A program made the position numbers and the translations under genes. The notes under the pieces are model-generated. The model was given only the letters and a program-made list of their open reading frames with translations, did not search any database and was not told where the DNA came from. Source: CAWKEY01 sp963696315 (GTDB lineage: Bacteria > Pseudomonadota > Gammaproteobacteria > Methylococcales > Methylomonadaceae). Taken from it: DNA of 64,000 nt. Of this stretch, positions 53,517 to 62,689 are shown one piece after another (within the stretch, counting starts at the first letter, position 1; each line of letters opens with the position of its first letter). The DNA lies in the NCBI GenBank assembly GCA_963696315.1, contig CAVOJU010000045.1, positions 38,231-102,230 on the forward strand, written 5' to 3'.

Positions 53517-55172
53517 TTACCCTTCCAGTGCCCGGTATTTTTCACGCAGATGATTTCTGATTGTAATTGCTGAAATATTAAGCACAACAATGACCAATAC
53601 TAATAATAATGAGGTTGCATAAACCAAGGGCCTCGCTGCCTCGACATTGGGACTTTGAAAGCCGACATCATAAATATGAAAGCCTAAATGCATAAACTTT
53701 CTGTCCAGGTGTAAAAAGGGGAAATTGCCATCCAGCGGCAGCGAAGGCGCCAATTTAACCACGCCCACCAGCATCAAGGGCGCGACCTCACCGGCGGCCC
53801 GTGCCACCGCCAGAATCAATCCCGTCATCATGGCCGGGCTTGCCATCGGCAGCACCGTGCGCCATAGCGTTTCGAGCTTGGTTGCGCCCAAGGCCAGACT
53901 GCCTTCGCGTATCGACTTGGGAATGCGTGACAGGCCTTCTTCCGTTGACACAATTACCACCGGCAGTGTCAACAGCGCTAGCGTAATCGACGCCCACAAG
54001 ATGCCGGGCGTGCCAAAAACCGGCGCCGGCGCCGCCTCGGGAAAAAACAAGCGGTCAATGTTGCCGCCCAGGATGTACACGAAAAAGCCCAGACCAAACA
54101 CGCCATAAACCACGGAAGGCACGCCGGCCAGATTATTGACCGCAATCCTGATCGTCTGGGTGACAAAGCCCTGCTTGGCATATTCACGCATGTAGACGGC
54201 AGCAATCACCCCAAAGGGCGTGACCATGATCGACATAATGATAACCATCATCACGGTGCCAAAAATCGCCGGAAAAATACCGCCTTCGGTATTCGCCTCA
54301 CGCGGGTCCTCGGTTAAAAACTCGACAACCTTGTTGCCATAGTGGTGGATCTTGTCGAACAAACTCATGGCATTAGGCTCGTAGACCCTGACCACTTTTG
54401 CCAAAGGGATCTCCAGCTGCTTACCGTCTGCCGTTTTGACGACGACACTATCGCGTTTGATCTGCTGATATAGCTCGGCCAGCTGGGCTTGATAGCTCTG
54501 GTATTGGGTCTGATAGTTGGCTTTTTCCGCAGCAATCTCTTTTTCCGCCGCGTCATCCCAGCGATTTTTCAACTGCAGGCTTTTCTGCTTGAGCCTTAAT
54601 CGCTCGAGGCCATAGTTGACCGCGCCGATTTCCTTTTTCTCCAGGCGGGCTATTTCCTGATAAATGCCTAAAGTGTCTGCTATTTTTGCCAAAAGCACAG
54701 ACAGCGCCTGATTGCCGGTAGCGACTGTCGCACCGTTTTCCTTGACCTCGGCAAGATAACCATAGAAATTACCCCACTCGCGGCGCTCCACCACCATCAT
54801 GTCAACGGGACTGCGCTGCTGCTTGATATTGCGCGCCTGTATCCAGCGAAAGTCCACGCCATTCACATCGCGGTTGCCGATTTTAATCAGGTACTGCTCC
54901 AGACTGTCTTCATCATCCGCCATGTGATAGCCGGCCGCCTTGGCCATCTCGGCGCCGGTAATACTGGTATCGACAATCTCGCCGGCCACTGTCTGTATCA
55001 GTCCGTTATCCTCCTGATAACTGAATTCAGTCACCGCCGCCGGCCAAAAATGCACAGCCCCTCTAACCGCCACCAAACCCAGAAGGCCAGCCACCAGAAT
55101 AAGGCAAACACTGACCGCCGCCGCATTGAGCCATACCCACGGGGCACCGCTTTTGAACCATTGTCTGATCAT
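53517..55172 (-). CDS. pstA: Phosphate ABC transporter permease PstA, extended
   Basis: 551 aa, far longer than E. coli PstA (296). One N-terminal helix, then a charged periplasmic/coiled-coil insert (about 40-280, KKEIGAVNYGLERLRLKQKSL). The permease domain follows with GTVMMVIIMSIMVTPFG and the EAA loop REGSLALGATKLETLWRTVLP. Similar long forms are known in Pseudomonas. It overlaps the pstC stop by 4 bp. Confidence 0.92.
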   Translation of the reverse strand: MIRQWFKSGAPWVWLNAAAVSVCLILVAGLLGLVAVRGAVHFWPAAVTEFSYQEDNGLIQTVAGEIVDTSITGAEMAKAAGYHMADDEDSLEQYLIKIGNRDVNGVDFRWIQARNIKQQRSPVDMMVVERREWGNFYGYLAEVKENGATVATGNQALSVLLAKIADTLGIYQEIARLEKKEIGAVNYGLERLRLKQKSLQLKNRWDDAAEKEIAAEKANYQTQYQSYQAQLAELYQQIKRDSVVVKTADGKQLEIPLAKVVRVYEPNAMSLFDKIHHYGNKVVEFLTEDPREANTEGGIFPAIFGTVMMVIIMSIMVTPFGVIAAVYMREYAKQGFVTQTIRIAVNNLAGVPSVVYGVFGLGFFVYILGGNIDRLFFPEAAPAPVFGTPGILWASITLALLTLPVVIVSTEEGLSRIPKSIREGSLALGATKLETLWRTVLPMASPAMMTGLILAVARAAGEVAPLMLVGVVKLAPSLPLDGNFPFLHLDRKFMHLGFHIYDVGFQSPNVEAARPLVYATSLLLVLVIVVLNISAITIRNHLREKYRALEG

Positions 55173-57445
55173 AATGAACTATATCTTTCGCGTAAACGCT
55201 GACGTATGACTTCGGCCAGCGTATTGACTACAAAGGTGAACGTGAACAATACCAGAGCGGCCAAAAACAAGACCCGGTAATGCGTACTATTGACTTCGGC
55301 TTCAGGCATTTCCACGGCAATGTTCGCCGCTAATGTGCGCATGCCCTGAAAAATGCTTAAATCCATCACCGGCGTATTGCCTGTCGCCATGAGCACAATC
55401 ATGGTCTCACCCACTGCCCGGCCCAGACCGATCATGACCGCCGAAAAAATACCCGGGCTCGCCGTTAACAAAACAACTTTGGTCATGGTTTGCCAGGGAG
55501 TTGCGCCCAATGCCAGCGAGCCCACGGTCAAATGTTTGGGCACGCTGAAAATGGCGTCTTCAGCGATGGAGAAAATTGTCGGAATGACGGCAAAGCCCAT
55601 GGCCAGCCCCACTACCAGGGAATTGCGCTGATCATAGGCCATGCCCCATTCGTTTTTAAGCCAGTCTCTGAGGCTGCCGTTGAAGCACCAGGATTCCAGA
55701 GGCGCGCTGACGGCGAATGCCAACCAGCCGCTGAGCAAAATGACCGGAATCAATAAGGCGGCATCCCAGCCTTCAGGTACTTTATGGCGAAATTTTTCTG
55801 GCATGCTTTGCCAGGAGAAGGCAAACAGCATCACGCCCAAGGGAATAATCATGAACAGCGAAAACACGCCGGCCAGATGATTTTCAATCATCGGCGCCAA
55901 CCAGAGCCCGGCCAGAAAACCCAGAATGACGGTCGGCAACGCGCCCATCATTTCAATGCTGGGTTTTACATACATGCGCATGGCCGGCGTCATAAAATAC
56001 GCCGTATAAATCGCGCCCATCAAAGCCAGCGGCGTCGCAAACAACATCGAATAAAATGCCGCTTTCAGGGTACCGAAAACCAAAGGCGTCAAACTGTACT
56101 TGGGCTCGAAGTCATTGCTGGATGAAGAAGACTGCCAGATATAAGTGGGCTTGGGATAACTTTCATACCAGACTTCCTGCCAAAGCGCTTTCATTGAAAC
56201 TTCAGGGTATTCATTGTCCACGTGCCAGAAATGCACACTGCCAGTGTCTGCCTGCACCAGCAAGGCATTCGCGCGCGGGGATAATGTCGCCGCCACCGGC
56301 GATGACTCGATGACTCGCGCCTTGATAAGCTCTCTTTCCGCGGTTGAATGATAAATTCCCATGTTGCCGTCAGCATCCATGGTCATAAAGCCTTTGCGGC
56401 GCTGCTCAGTGTTAAGCTTGAGGACGCTGCTGCCTGAGACTTTAAATACCCTGATTTTTTGCAGCGTGCTTCGATTTAGCGCGTCCCGAACCGTGCTCCA
56501 CTGTGCAACCAAGCCACTGGAATCACCAATCAGCAAGGAGAGATCCCCGTTCAAGAAGGTGATTGACGTGATTTTTTGCCCTGCGGCAACCACATTCAGA
56601 TGCTGCTTGATGACAGGCAGGCTTTTGTCACTGATGTCAAAAAAGCTGACATTGCCGTCGTTATGAACCAGATAAAGATTACGCTGCTCTTTGTCGATCA
56701 ATATTTCGCTGATATCTGCATCCGCTATTTCCAAAACGGCATCCGTGCGTTTCAGTGCCGATTCCTCGTCGAATAATGATTCCTCTTTTTGAAAGCTGAT
56801 CAGCCGCATTTTACCGGCGGCCTTGACCACTACGGTGGTTAACTTGTCATCTGCCTTGAGCGCCACTTTCTCCAAAGGCGCACCGGAATCATCCAGCAGC
56901 AAAGGCGCCTCACCGAGAGGATAAACAAGGGAAGGCGTAATCAAGCGCACATCATTAGGATAGCTGACGTCATATTTTTGCCTGGCAACAATGGCCGCAC
57001 CATTCGACAAACCGTAAATCACATCACCGCGCACAGGATTGCCTTGCGCAAAACTGGTGACCTGCACACCCTCGGGTATGCCAAGCGGTTTTATGGCGAT
57101 GGTTTTGCCTGTTGCTGCCGCAAAAAAAACGGCCTGACCGCTGTCGGTAAATCTGACCGCAACTTCATTTTGCTCTTCCATGGCCAGCAACAAGGTATTG
57201 CCCAGATTTTTTTCCGGCACTTCATACTGACTGACCGGTTCGGCATTGGCTGATGTAAATAGCGGAAAAACCACATACAGCAAGTAGAAGAAAATCAGTA
57301 CGATAGCCAGAATAACGCCCAATCCACCCACTACCACGCCATAGCGCGCCAAGCTGTCTTTTATCATCCGCCATTGCTGATAATAGCCGCCGTTCGCATC
57401 ATTCTTCAGAGACGATTGTTTATACTTTGTATTAATTTCAGCCAT
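55169..57445 (-). CDS. pstC: Phosphate ABC transporter permease PstC, extended
   Basis: 758 aa from ATG 57445. A transmembrane helix near 30-55 is followed by a large extracytoplasmic domain (about 70-440, beta-propeller-like SGLVAQWSTVRDALNRST, TGSVHFWHVD). The permease domain follows with the EAA loop VGSLALGATPWQTM and GRAVGETMIVLMATG. Compare E. coli PstC at 319 aa. The large insert is shared with Pseudomonas-type PstC. Confidence 0.9.
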   Translation of the reverse strand: MAEINTKYKQSSLKNDANGGYYQQWRMIKDSLARYGVVVGGLGVILAIVLIFFYLLYVVFPLFTSANAEPVSQYEVPEKNLGNTLLLAMEEQNEVAVRFTDSGQAVFFAAATGKTIAIKPLGIPEGVQVTSFAQGNPVRGDVIYGLSNGAAIVARQKYDVSYPNDVRLITPSLVYPLGEAPLLLDDSGAPLEKVALKADDKLTTVVVKAAGKMRLISFQKEESLFDEESALKRTDAVLEIADADISEILIDKEQRNLYLVHNDGNVSFFDISDKSLPVIKQHLNVVAAGQKITSITFLNGDLSLLIGDSSGLVAQWSTVRDALNRSTLQKIRVFKVSGSSVLKLNTEQRRKGFMTMDADGNMGIYHSTAERELIKARVIESSPVAATLSPRANALLVQADTGSVHFWHVDNEYPEVSMKALWQEVWYESYPKPTYIWQSSSSSNDFEPKYSLTPLVFGTLKAAFYSMLFATPLALMGAIYTAYFMTPAMRMYVKPSIEMMGALPTVILGFLAGLWLAPMIENHLAGVFSLFMIIPLGVMLFAFSWQSMPEKFRHKVPEGWDAALLIPVILLSGWLAFAVSAPLESWCFNGSLRDWLKNEWGMAYDQRNSLVVGLAMGFAVIPTIFSIAEDAIFSVPKHLTVGSLALGATPWQTMTKVVLLTASPGIFSAVMIGLGRAVGETMIVLMATGNTPVMDLSIFQGMRTLAANIAVEMPEAEVNSTHYRVLFLAALVLFTFTFVVNTLAEVIRQRLRERYSSL

Positions 57446-57514
57446 AAGATGCCGGTTTTGAAATGCATTGAATGCACAATAATAAAACGATATGCCCAAA
57501 AAACAGAAAAAAAA

Positions 57515-57556
57515 TCGGCCGAGACTCGTGTTCATACAAATCTCGGCCGAGGTTTT
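57515..57556. terminator. Terminator/attenuator between pstS and pstC
   Basis: TCGGCCGAGA at 57515-57524 and TCTCGGCCGA at 57541-57550 form a stem. On the minus strand it is followed by an 8-T tract; on the plus strand by TTTTTTT. It should stop most transcription after pstS, letting the binding protein be made in excess. Confidence 0.75.
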
Positions 57557-57650
57557 TTTCTGCGTCAACTCAAGGTTTTCAAAGTGAGAAAACGCTCAAG
57601 CCAGACCTTCATGCGCGTGGGTGCATCCCTGCATTTCGCTTAAATCTCCT

Positions 57651-58642
57651 TTATTTAATGGACTCTAAGGCTTTGTCGACCACTTTGGCAGGTAAAGGGA
57701 TGTAGCCGTCTTTGATAACGGCTTGCTGGCCGGCTTTGGATAACACCATTTTTATAAATTCGTTTTCCAGGGGTGGCAGCGGTTGATTAGGTTTTTTATT
57801 GACATAAACATACAGATAACGCGCCAATGGATAAGTACCGGCCAATGTATTTTCCGGGGTTGCCTCAACAAACGGCTCACCCGCCGCCTTGGCCAGCGCT
57901 ACCGCTTTGACACCCGAAGTTGAATAGCCCATGCCGGAATAGCCGATGCCGTTTGAGGACGTAGTTACCGCCTGCACCACTGACGCAGAACCGGGCTGCT
58001 CATTGACGTTATCCTTGAAGTCGCCTTGACACAGAGCGTGTTCCTTGAAGAATCCGTAAGTGCCGGATACAGAATTCCGCCCGTACAACTGAATGCTCTT
58101 GCCCACCCATGCGCCTGTTGCGCCAGCCTGACCCCAGGTTTCAATGTCAGATTCGTAACCACATTTGCGGGTAGCCGAGAAAATTGCATCGGCCTGTGGA
58201 ATAGTCAAACCTTTAATCGGGTTGTCTTTATGCACAAAAATAGCCAACGCATCGATGGCTACCGGAATAGCGGTTGGCTTGTAACCGAATTTGCCTTCGA
58301 AAGAATCGATTTCGTCATCCTTCATCTTGCGGCTCATCGGACCAACATTGGCCGTACCTTCTGTTAATGCAGGCGGCGCCGTGGAAGAACCGGCCGCCTG
58401 GATCTGAATATTGACATTGGGATAATTACGATTGAATTCTTCCGCCCACAGCGTCATCAGATTTGCCAGCGTATCAGAGCCCACGCTGGACAGGTTGCCG
58501 GAAATGCCGCTGGCTTTTTGATAATCAGGCAGACCCGGCCTCAACGGTCACCGCCGCAGTCCGCCGCGCCACTCAACAGTGCGGCAGAAGCCAGCCCCAT
58601 GCCAGCTATTAACGACCTAGTTTTAAAAGAAAATTCCATCAT
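57651..58642 (-). pseudogene. pstS: Phosphate-binding protein PstS, signal region frameshifted
   Basis: Mature part intact in one frame to 57651: GNLSSVGSDTLANLMTLWAEEF, GSSTAPPALTEGTANVGPMSRKM, YGRNSVSGTYGFF and SSNGIGYSGMGY. The signal peptide is in another frame from ATG 58642 or 58639 (GAGGG upstream; LIAGMGLASAALLSG). Two indels within about 45 bp near 58,540-58,585 are needed to join them. Corrected length about 328 aa. Periplasmic phosphate receptor. Confidence 0.9.
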
Positions 58643-58669
58643 CGACCCTCGAATTAATTAATAGACTGT

Positions 58670-58692
58670 ATTATGCAAACACAACATGACAA
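58670..58692 (-). promoter_or_regulatory. Possible PhoB box and -10 of pstS
   Basis: On the minus strand TTGTCATG, then four bases later TGTTTGCA, followed by CATAAT. This weakly matches direct repeats of TGTCAT used by PhoB with a -10. One half-site is poor, so this is tentative. Confidence 0.25.
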
Positions 58693-58800
58693 GATTATTA
58701 CAATATTTTATTTTTCGCTACGCTGCCTGTTTATCTGAATGATTGCCCCGGCACATCGATATGTATGAAGGCGATTGTACGAAAACTGATCGATCCGGCT

Positions 58801-59490
58801 TTACAGGCTTCTGACTTCACTATCGGCAATCTCCATGCTTTTTGCCACCACCGCGCCGCACAGCGTTGGCCCCAAATCAATATCCCGCACCCGCCATTCG
58901 GCGGCGGCGCCGCAACTTTCCGGCACTCTTAAAAATTCCGTGCAGCGCTCAGGGTTAATGACGCATTGATTCAGCCCTAACGCAATCCCCCTGCCTGTTG
59001 CCTTGACGAACGCTTCTTTCCGGGTCCAGAACCGGTAAAATTCGCGCGCTTTTTCCGCTTGCGGCAGACGCTGCCAGTAATCAGCCTCTTCATCGGCAAA
59101 ACATTTTTCCACCAGCTCCGCGAGACTGATTCTGTCTTTACACAGTTCCATATCAACGCCCAGCTCACAGTTCCAGCCGAGCGCAATCAATAAAGCACTG
59201 CCTGAATGTGAGATGTTGAATGCCAGCTCAGGATGATCAGCCAGATAGGGCTTGCCATGCAAGGCTTTTTTAATCCTGATCCGCGCCGGCGGCTCGTTCA
59301 CATAGCCGGCTAATAATTGCCTCAGGCGCCCATGCATGGCCACGTAGCGGTTACGCACCACGTCATTTTTCAGAGTGCGGACATGCGCCTGCTCGACAGC
59401 GTCCAGAAAAGACCAGTAGCGCTGATCATTGATGCTTTCGAAGCAGCCATGCCAGAGTTCGATAGCGCGCTTATTCAACCTGTCCCTCAT
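58801..59490 (-). CDS. 4'-phosphopantetheinyl transferase (Sfp type)
   Basis: 229 aa. Sfp motifs are in order: HGKPYL, FNISHSGS, LGVDMEL and FYRFWTRKEAFVKATGRGI (WxxKEA). It attaches phosphopantetheine from CoA to carrier proteins. The long form suits an Sfp enzyme for secondary or lipid carriers rather than AcpS. No NRPS or PKS gene lies in the window. Confidence 0.92.
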   Translation of the reverse strand: MRDRLNKRAIELWHGCFESINDQRYWSFLDAVEQAHVRTLKNDVVRNRYVAMHGRLRQLLAGYVNEPPARIRIKKALHGKPYLADHPELAFNISHSGSALLIALGWNCELGVDMELCKDRISLAELVEKCFADEEADYWQRLPQAEKAREFYRFWTRKEAFVKATGRGIALGLNQCVINPERCTEFLRVPESCGAAAEWRVRDIDLGPTLCGAVVAKSMEIADSEVRSL

Positions 59491-59706
59491 CTATTTTGCA
59501 GTCAACGCTTGCCATAGCCAGCCGCTGTTCCGCCGCATAATCCTGAACGAACCACGCACATTTCTCTAACCTCTTTGCAACTGCTCAACTCTACGGATAA
59601 ATGCTATGATTGCTGCGTTATAAACCAGCGGCCACCCCAGACAATCATCCAAACTTCAATTAAACCACAGAGTGCCCGCCTTGGGCTTACAAAATCAACA
59701 TGCACT

Positions 59707-60591
59707 ATGGCAAATAAAAAATACACCCTCGGCTTCATCGGCATCGGCCTCATGGGCCGGCCCATGACTTTGCGTTTGCTGAATGCAGGTTTTAGCGTCA
59801 ACGTCTGGAATCGCAGCGCCGAAAAACTCAAACCGGTCACTGATGCAGGCGCCTGCGCCTGCGCTTCCATTGCCGATGTCGTCAAGGCTTCCGATGTGAT
59901 CATGCTGTGTCTGGCAGACACGCGGGTGGTCGAATCGGTCATTCACAATGACATTCTGGCGCACGGCTCGGCAGACAAGCTGCTCATCGACTTGTCCAGC
60001 ATCCACCCTGATAACACCCGGCAACTGGCCGCCACGCTGTTTGAAAAATGCGGCATGGGCTGGGTGGATGCGCCGGTTTCCGGCGGCGTGGCCGGCGCCG
60101 AACAAGGCAACCTGGCCATTATGGCCGGCGGCCGTGCGGAGCATATTGCCATTGCCCGAAAGGTGCTGGCGCCATTGTACCAACAACTCACCCACATGGG
60201 CGATGTCGGCAGCGGTCAGGTGACCAAGATATGCAATCAAATGATTGTCAGCTGCAATGTCCTGGTCATTGCCGAAATGATGGCGCTGGCCAAGCAGGCC
60301 GGTGTTGATGCAGAAAAAATCCCCGCCGCGCTGGCAGGCGGTTTTGCCGACTCCAAGCCCCTGCAGATCGTCGGCCCTGAAATGGCGACAGAAACCTTTG
60401 AGCCGGTAAAATGGCGGGTAAAAACCTTGCTGAAAGATCTGAACATGGCCATTGATGTAGCCATCAATCAAGGCAATGCGCTGCCCATGTCCGGTCTGGC
60501 CGCGCAACTGATGCAATTGCACGGCAGTCAGGGCTATTTGGAACAGGACCCGGCCACCTTGATCAAGCTCTACACAAAGGCCGATGCTTAA
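59707..60591 (+). CDS. Beta-hydroxyacid dehydrogenase (tartronate semialdehyde reductase-like)
   Basis: 294 aa from ATG 59707; the upstream frame has no homology. Rossmann GFIGIGLMGRPM, substrate motif DAPVSGGVAGAEQGNLAIMAGG, catalytic Lys in GSGQVTKICNQM and the DLNMAIDVA segment. In this family GarR/GlxR members reduce tartronate semialdehyde to glycerate. Overlapping the hyi start by 8 bp strongly supports the hydroxypyruvate/tartronate pathway. Confidence 0.88.
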   Translation: MANKKYTLGFIGIGLMGRPMTLRLLNAGFSVNVWNRSAEKLKPVTDAGACACASIADVVKASDVIMLCLADTRVVESVIHNDILAHGSADKLLIDLSSIHPDNTRQLAATLFEKCGMGWVDAPVSGGVAGAEQGNLAIMAGGRAEHIAIARKVLAPLYQQLTHMGDVGSGQVTKICNQMIVSCNVLVIAEMMALAKQAGVDAEKIPAALAGGFADSKPLQIVGPEMATETFEPVKWRVKTLLKDLNMAIDVAINQGNALPMSGLAAQLMQLHGSQGYLEQDPATLIKLYTKADA

Positions 60592-60945
60592 GTTTGCCGC
60601 CAATTTGAGCCTGCTGTTTATCGAAGTAGATCTGATTGAGCGCTTTCAGGCCGCCAGACTACACGGGTTTAATGCCGTCGAAATTCAGTTTCCCTACACG
60701 CTAAGCGCCGAAGCCATTAAAACTGCGCTGGAGCATCAGCAACTCAAACTGATTCTGTTTAATGTCGCGGCCGGCGACTTGTTGCAAGGCGGCGAAGGGC
60801 TGGCCTGTGTGCCTGAAAAACAGGCGCAATTCCGCCAGGCTGTTGCCCAGGCAGAGGCTTATGCGCGGCTGTTAAAACCGGCCGCGATCAACGTACTGCC
60901 CGGGCGCTGCCTTGATGCAGGCCGCCAGCAGGACTATCTGACAAC
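60584..60945 (+). pseudogene. hyi: Hydroxypyruvate isomerase, N-terminal half only
   Basis: About 120 codons of the family (MLKFAANLSLLF, AARLHGFNAVEIQFPY, ILFNVAAGDLLQGGEG, ACVPEKQAQFRQAV) then similarity stops after QQDYLTTF at about 60,945. Hyi is normally near 260 aa. The rest is replaced by an unrelated rsfS fragment. It would interconvert hydroxypyruvate and tartronate semialdehyde. Confidence 0.85.
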
Positions 60946-61098
60946 CTTCATTTGGAAGGCGTCGATGGTCGGGGCGGTGGCTGGGCTGTCCTCGACTACG
61001 GGGACGTGATCATCCATCTCTTCACCAGCGAAATCCGCCAGTTTTACAAGCTGGAAGAACTTTGGGGTAAAGCCCAAATCGTCGTGCGGATGCTCTAG
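60943..61098 (+). pseudogene. rsfS: Ribosomal silencing factor RsfS, C-terminal fragment
   Basis: Frame beginning at the junction reads LHLEGVDGRGGGWAVLDYGDVIIHLF then EIRQFYKLEELWG and ends VVRML-stop at 61098. GWxxLDYGDVIVHxF is the RsfS/Iojap signature. Only about 50 codons remain. The GC-rich style fits the genes to its right, not the left. Confidence 0.8.
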
Positions 61099-61117
61099 CC
61101 TAATCGCAACTGATTCA

Positions 61118-62518
61118 TCATGCAGGCGAGCTTGTGCCACTGTCACTGCTGCTATCGGTGCTGCTGGGCTGGATTGGCGCAGGATCGCTCTGGTGTGCGG
61201 CAGTGACGGCGTCTTCCTGTGCAGCGCGCTGGCCGCGCAAGGCGCGGCCTGTGGTTGTCCGCCGATAGGTGACTGGCTTCCACACGGGCAATGGCCGGCC
61301 AAGGAACGGCGGGTAGTCCAATCGTTTCGCATGGACGTAGCTGCCGACCACCCGCATGGTCGCCACAATCGGCGCCCCCAGCAACGCCCCCAGGATGCCG
61401 CCAACACTCAAGCCGACCGCCACCGCGCAGAGGACCACGATGGGATGCAGGTTGATGCTGTCACCGATGATCCGCGGGACCAGGATGTTGTTCTCAACCT
61501 GCTGCACCAGCAAGTAGATGCCGACCGTGACCAAGGCAAAGCCCAGATTGTTGACCCCGAGCGGCTCCAACACAGTGCTGCCTTGAATCAACGCGGTGAT
61601 GACCGCCGGAATCATGGCCAGAATGGGGCCCAGGTTGGGCACGGACTCTAGCAACCCAGCCAAGATGCCAAAGATCAGCGCGCCAGGCATCCCCACCAAG
61701 GTCAAGGCCACCCACGTCATGGTGCCGACCACGAGGCTCAAGATCAATTGCCCGCGCAGAAATGACTGCCACACGAGGCCGATGCGCCGCAGCAGGTCTG
61801 CCAGCTCCGACCGATAGGAGGTTGGAAACAGGCTGTGAAAGTAGGCCTGAATGCGCGGGGCGTCCACAGTCATGTAGACGCTGACGAAGAAAGTCACCAG
61901 AACAGACAAAAAAGCCGAGAAGATACCACCCACCACGCTGACGCCGATACTGGCCGAAGTGCTGACCACGTTGGTGGTGGCGCTCAGCACCTGCTGAATG
62001 TAGCTCAGAATGTCGTTGACTGAGGGGACAAAGGATGTCTGTTGCGAATCGGCTTGCACCTGTTCGATCAAGCTATGCAACGGCACTTCGAAGCCGATGA
62101 TCGTGACGCTCGGCGGCAGGCCGCGGATGGTGTCGTTGGCCCAGTTGAAGAGCGATCGCGCCGTGACCGCCACGTCGAAGGTCGCCAGCGTACGCAGTTG
62201 GCCGATCAAAGTGGGCAGGAAGAGCACTGGCACCAGGATCAGCGCTGTGATCAGCAGCACAAAGATCAACAGCGTGCTGACCAAACGCGGGATGCGAAAG
62301 CGCTGGGCAAAGTTGACGATGGGGCTGAACAGATAGGCCAGAATCGCTGCAATCAACAACAATGGGATTAACTGGCGGCTTACGTAGATGACAAAGACGA
62401 TGACCACCAGCATGATGACGAGCACCAGGCGTTTGGTCGGCAGATCCCAGTGGGAATCTTCATGCGGATCGGCGACGCGATCGATCGCTGCGACCAGTGA
62501 TTCCTCCGGTCGCGGCAA
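61118..62518 (-). CDS. AI-2E family transporter
   Basis: 466 aa with about eight transmembrane segments: N-terminal ones at 30-60 and 80-105, a large loop (~110-180), then the conserved permease block with GLLESVPNLGPILAMIPA and LVQQVENNILVPRIIGDSINLHP. The C-terminal ~80 residues are Ser/Thr/Pro-rich. A frame at 62580 (MAEVTNLSEEQQST) seems to hold the true N-terminus but needs one added base. The family includes TqsA and YdiK-type exporters and Na/H antiporters; substrate unknown. Confidence 0.9.
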   Translation of the reverse strand: MPRPEESLVAAIDRVADPHEDSHWDLPTKRLVLVIMLVVIVFVIYVSRQLIPLLLIAAILAYLFSPIVNFAQRFRIPRLVSTLLIFVLLITALILVPVLFLPTLIGQLRTLATFDVAVTARSLFNWANDTIRGLPPSVTIIGFEVPLHSLIEQVQADSQQTSFVPSVNDILSYIQQVLSATTNVVSTSASIGVSVVGGIFSAFLSVLVTFFVSVYMTVDAPRIQAYFHSLFPTSYRSELADLLRRIGLVWQSFLRGQLILSLVVGTMTWVALTLVGMPGALIFGILAGLLESVPNLGPILAMIPAVITALIQGSTVLEPLGVNNLGFALVTVGIYLLVQQVENNILVPRIIGDSINLHPIVVLCAVAVGLSVGGILGALLGAPIVATMRVVGSYVHAKRLDYPPFLGRPLPVWKPVTYRRTTTGRALRGQRAAQEDAVTAAHQSDPAPIQPSSTDSSSDSGTSSPA

Positions 62519-62689
62519 ATCGGGCCCGGCCTGGGCGCCGTCGATTGTTGCTCTTCACTCAAGTTTGTTACTTCTGCCATGGTAGAACCCAATCCAATAA
62601 CCCACCTTTTGCAGTTTGGTCGCGATCCGATGGAGGAGAACCGCTGCTGCTGGGTTGAGACACTTGTCCGCAGGAACCGCCAGCCGCCG

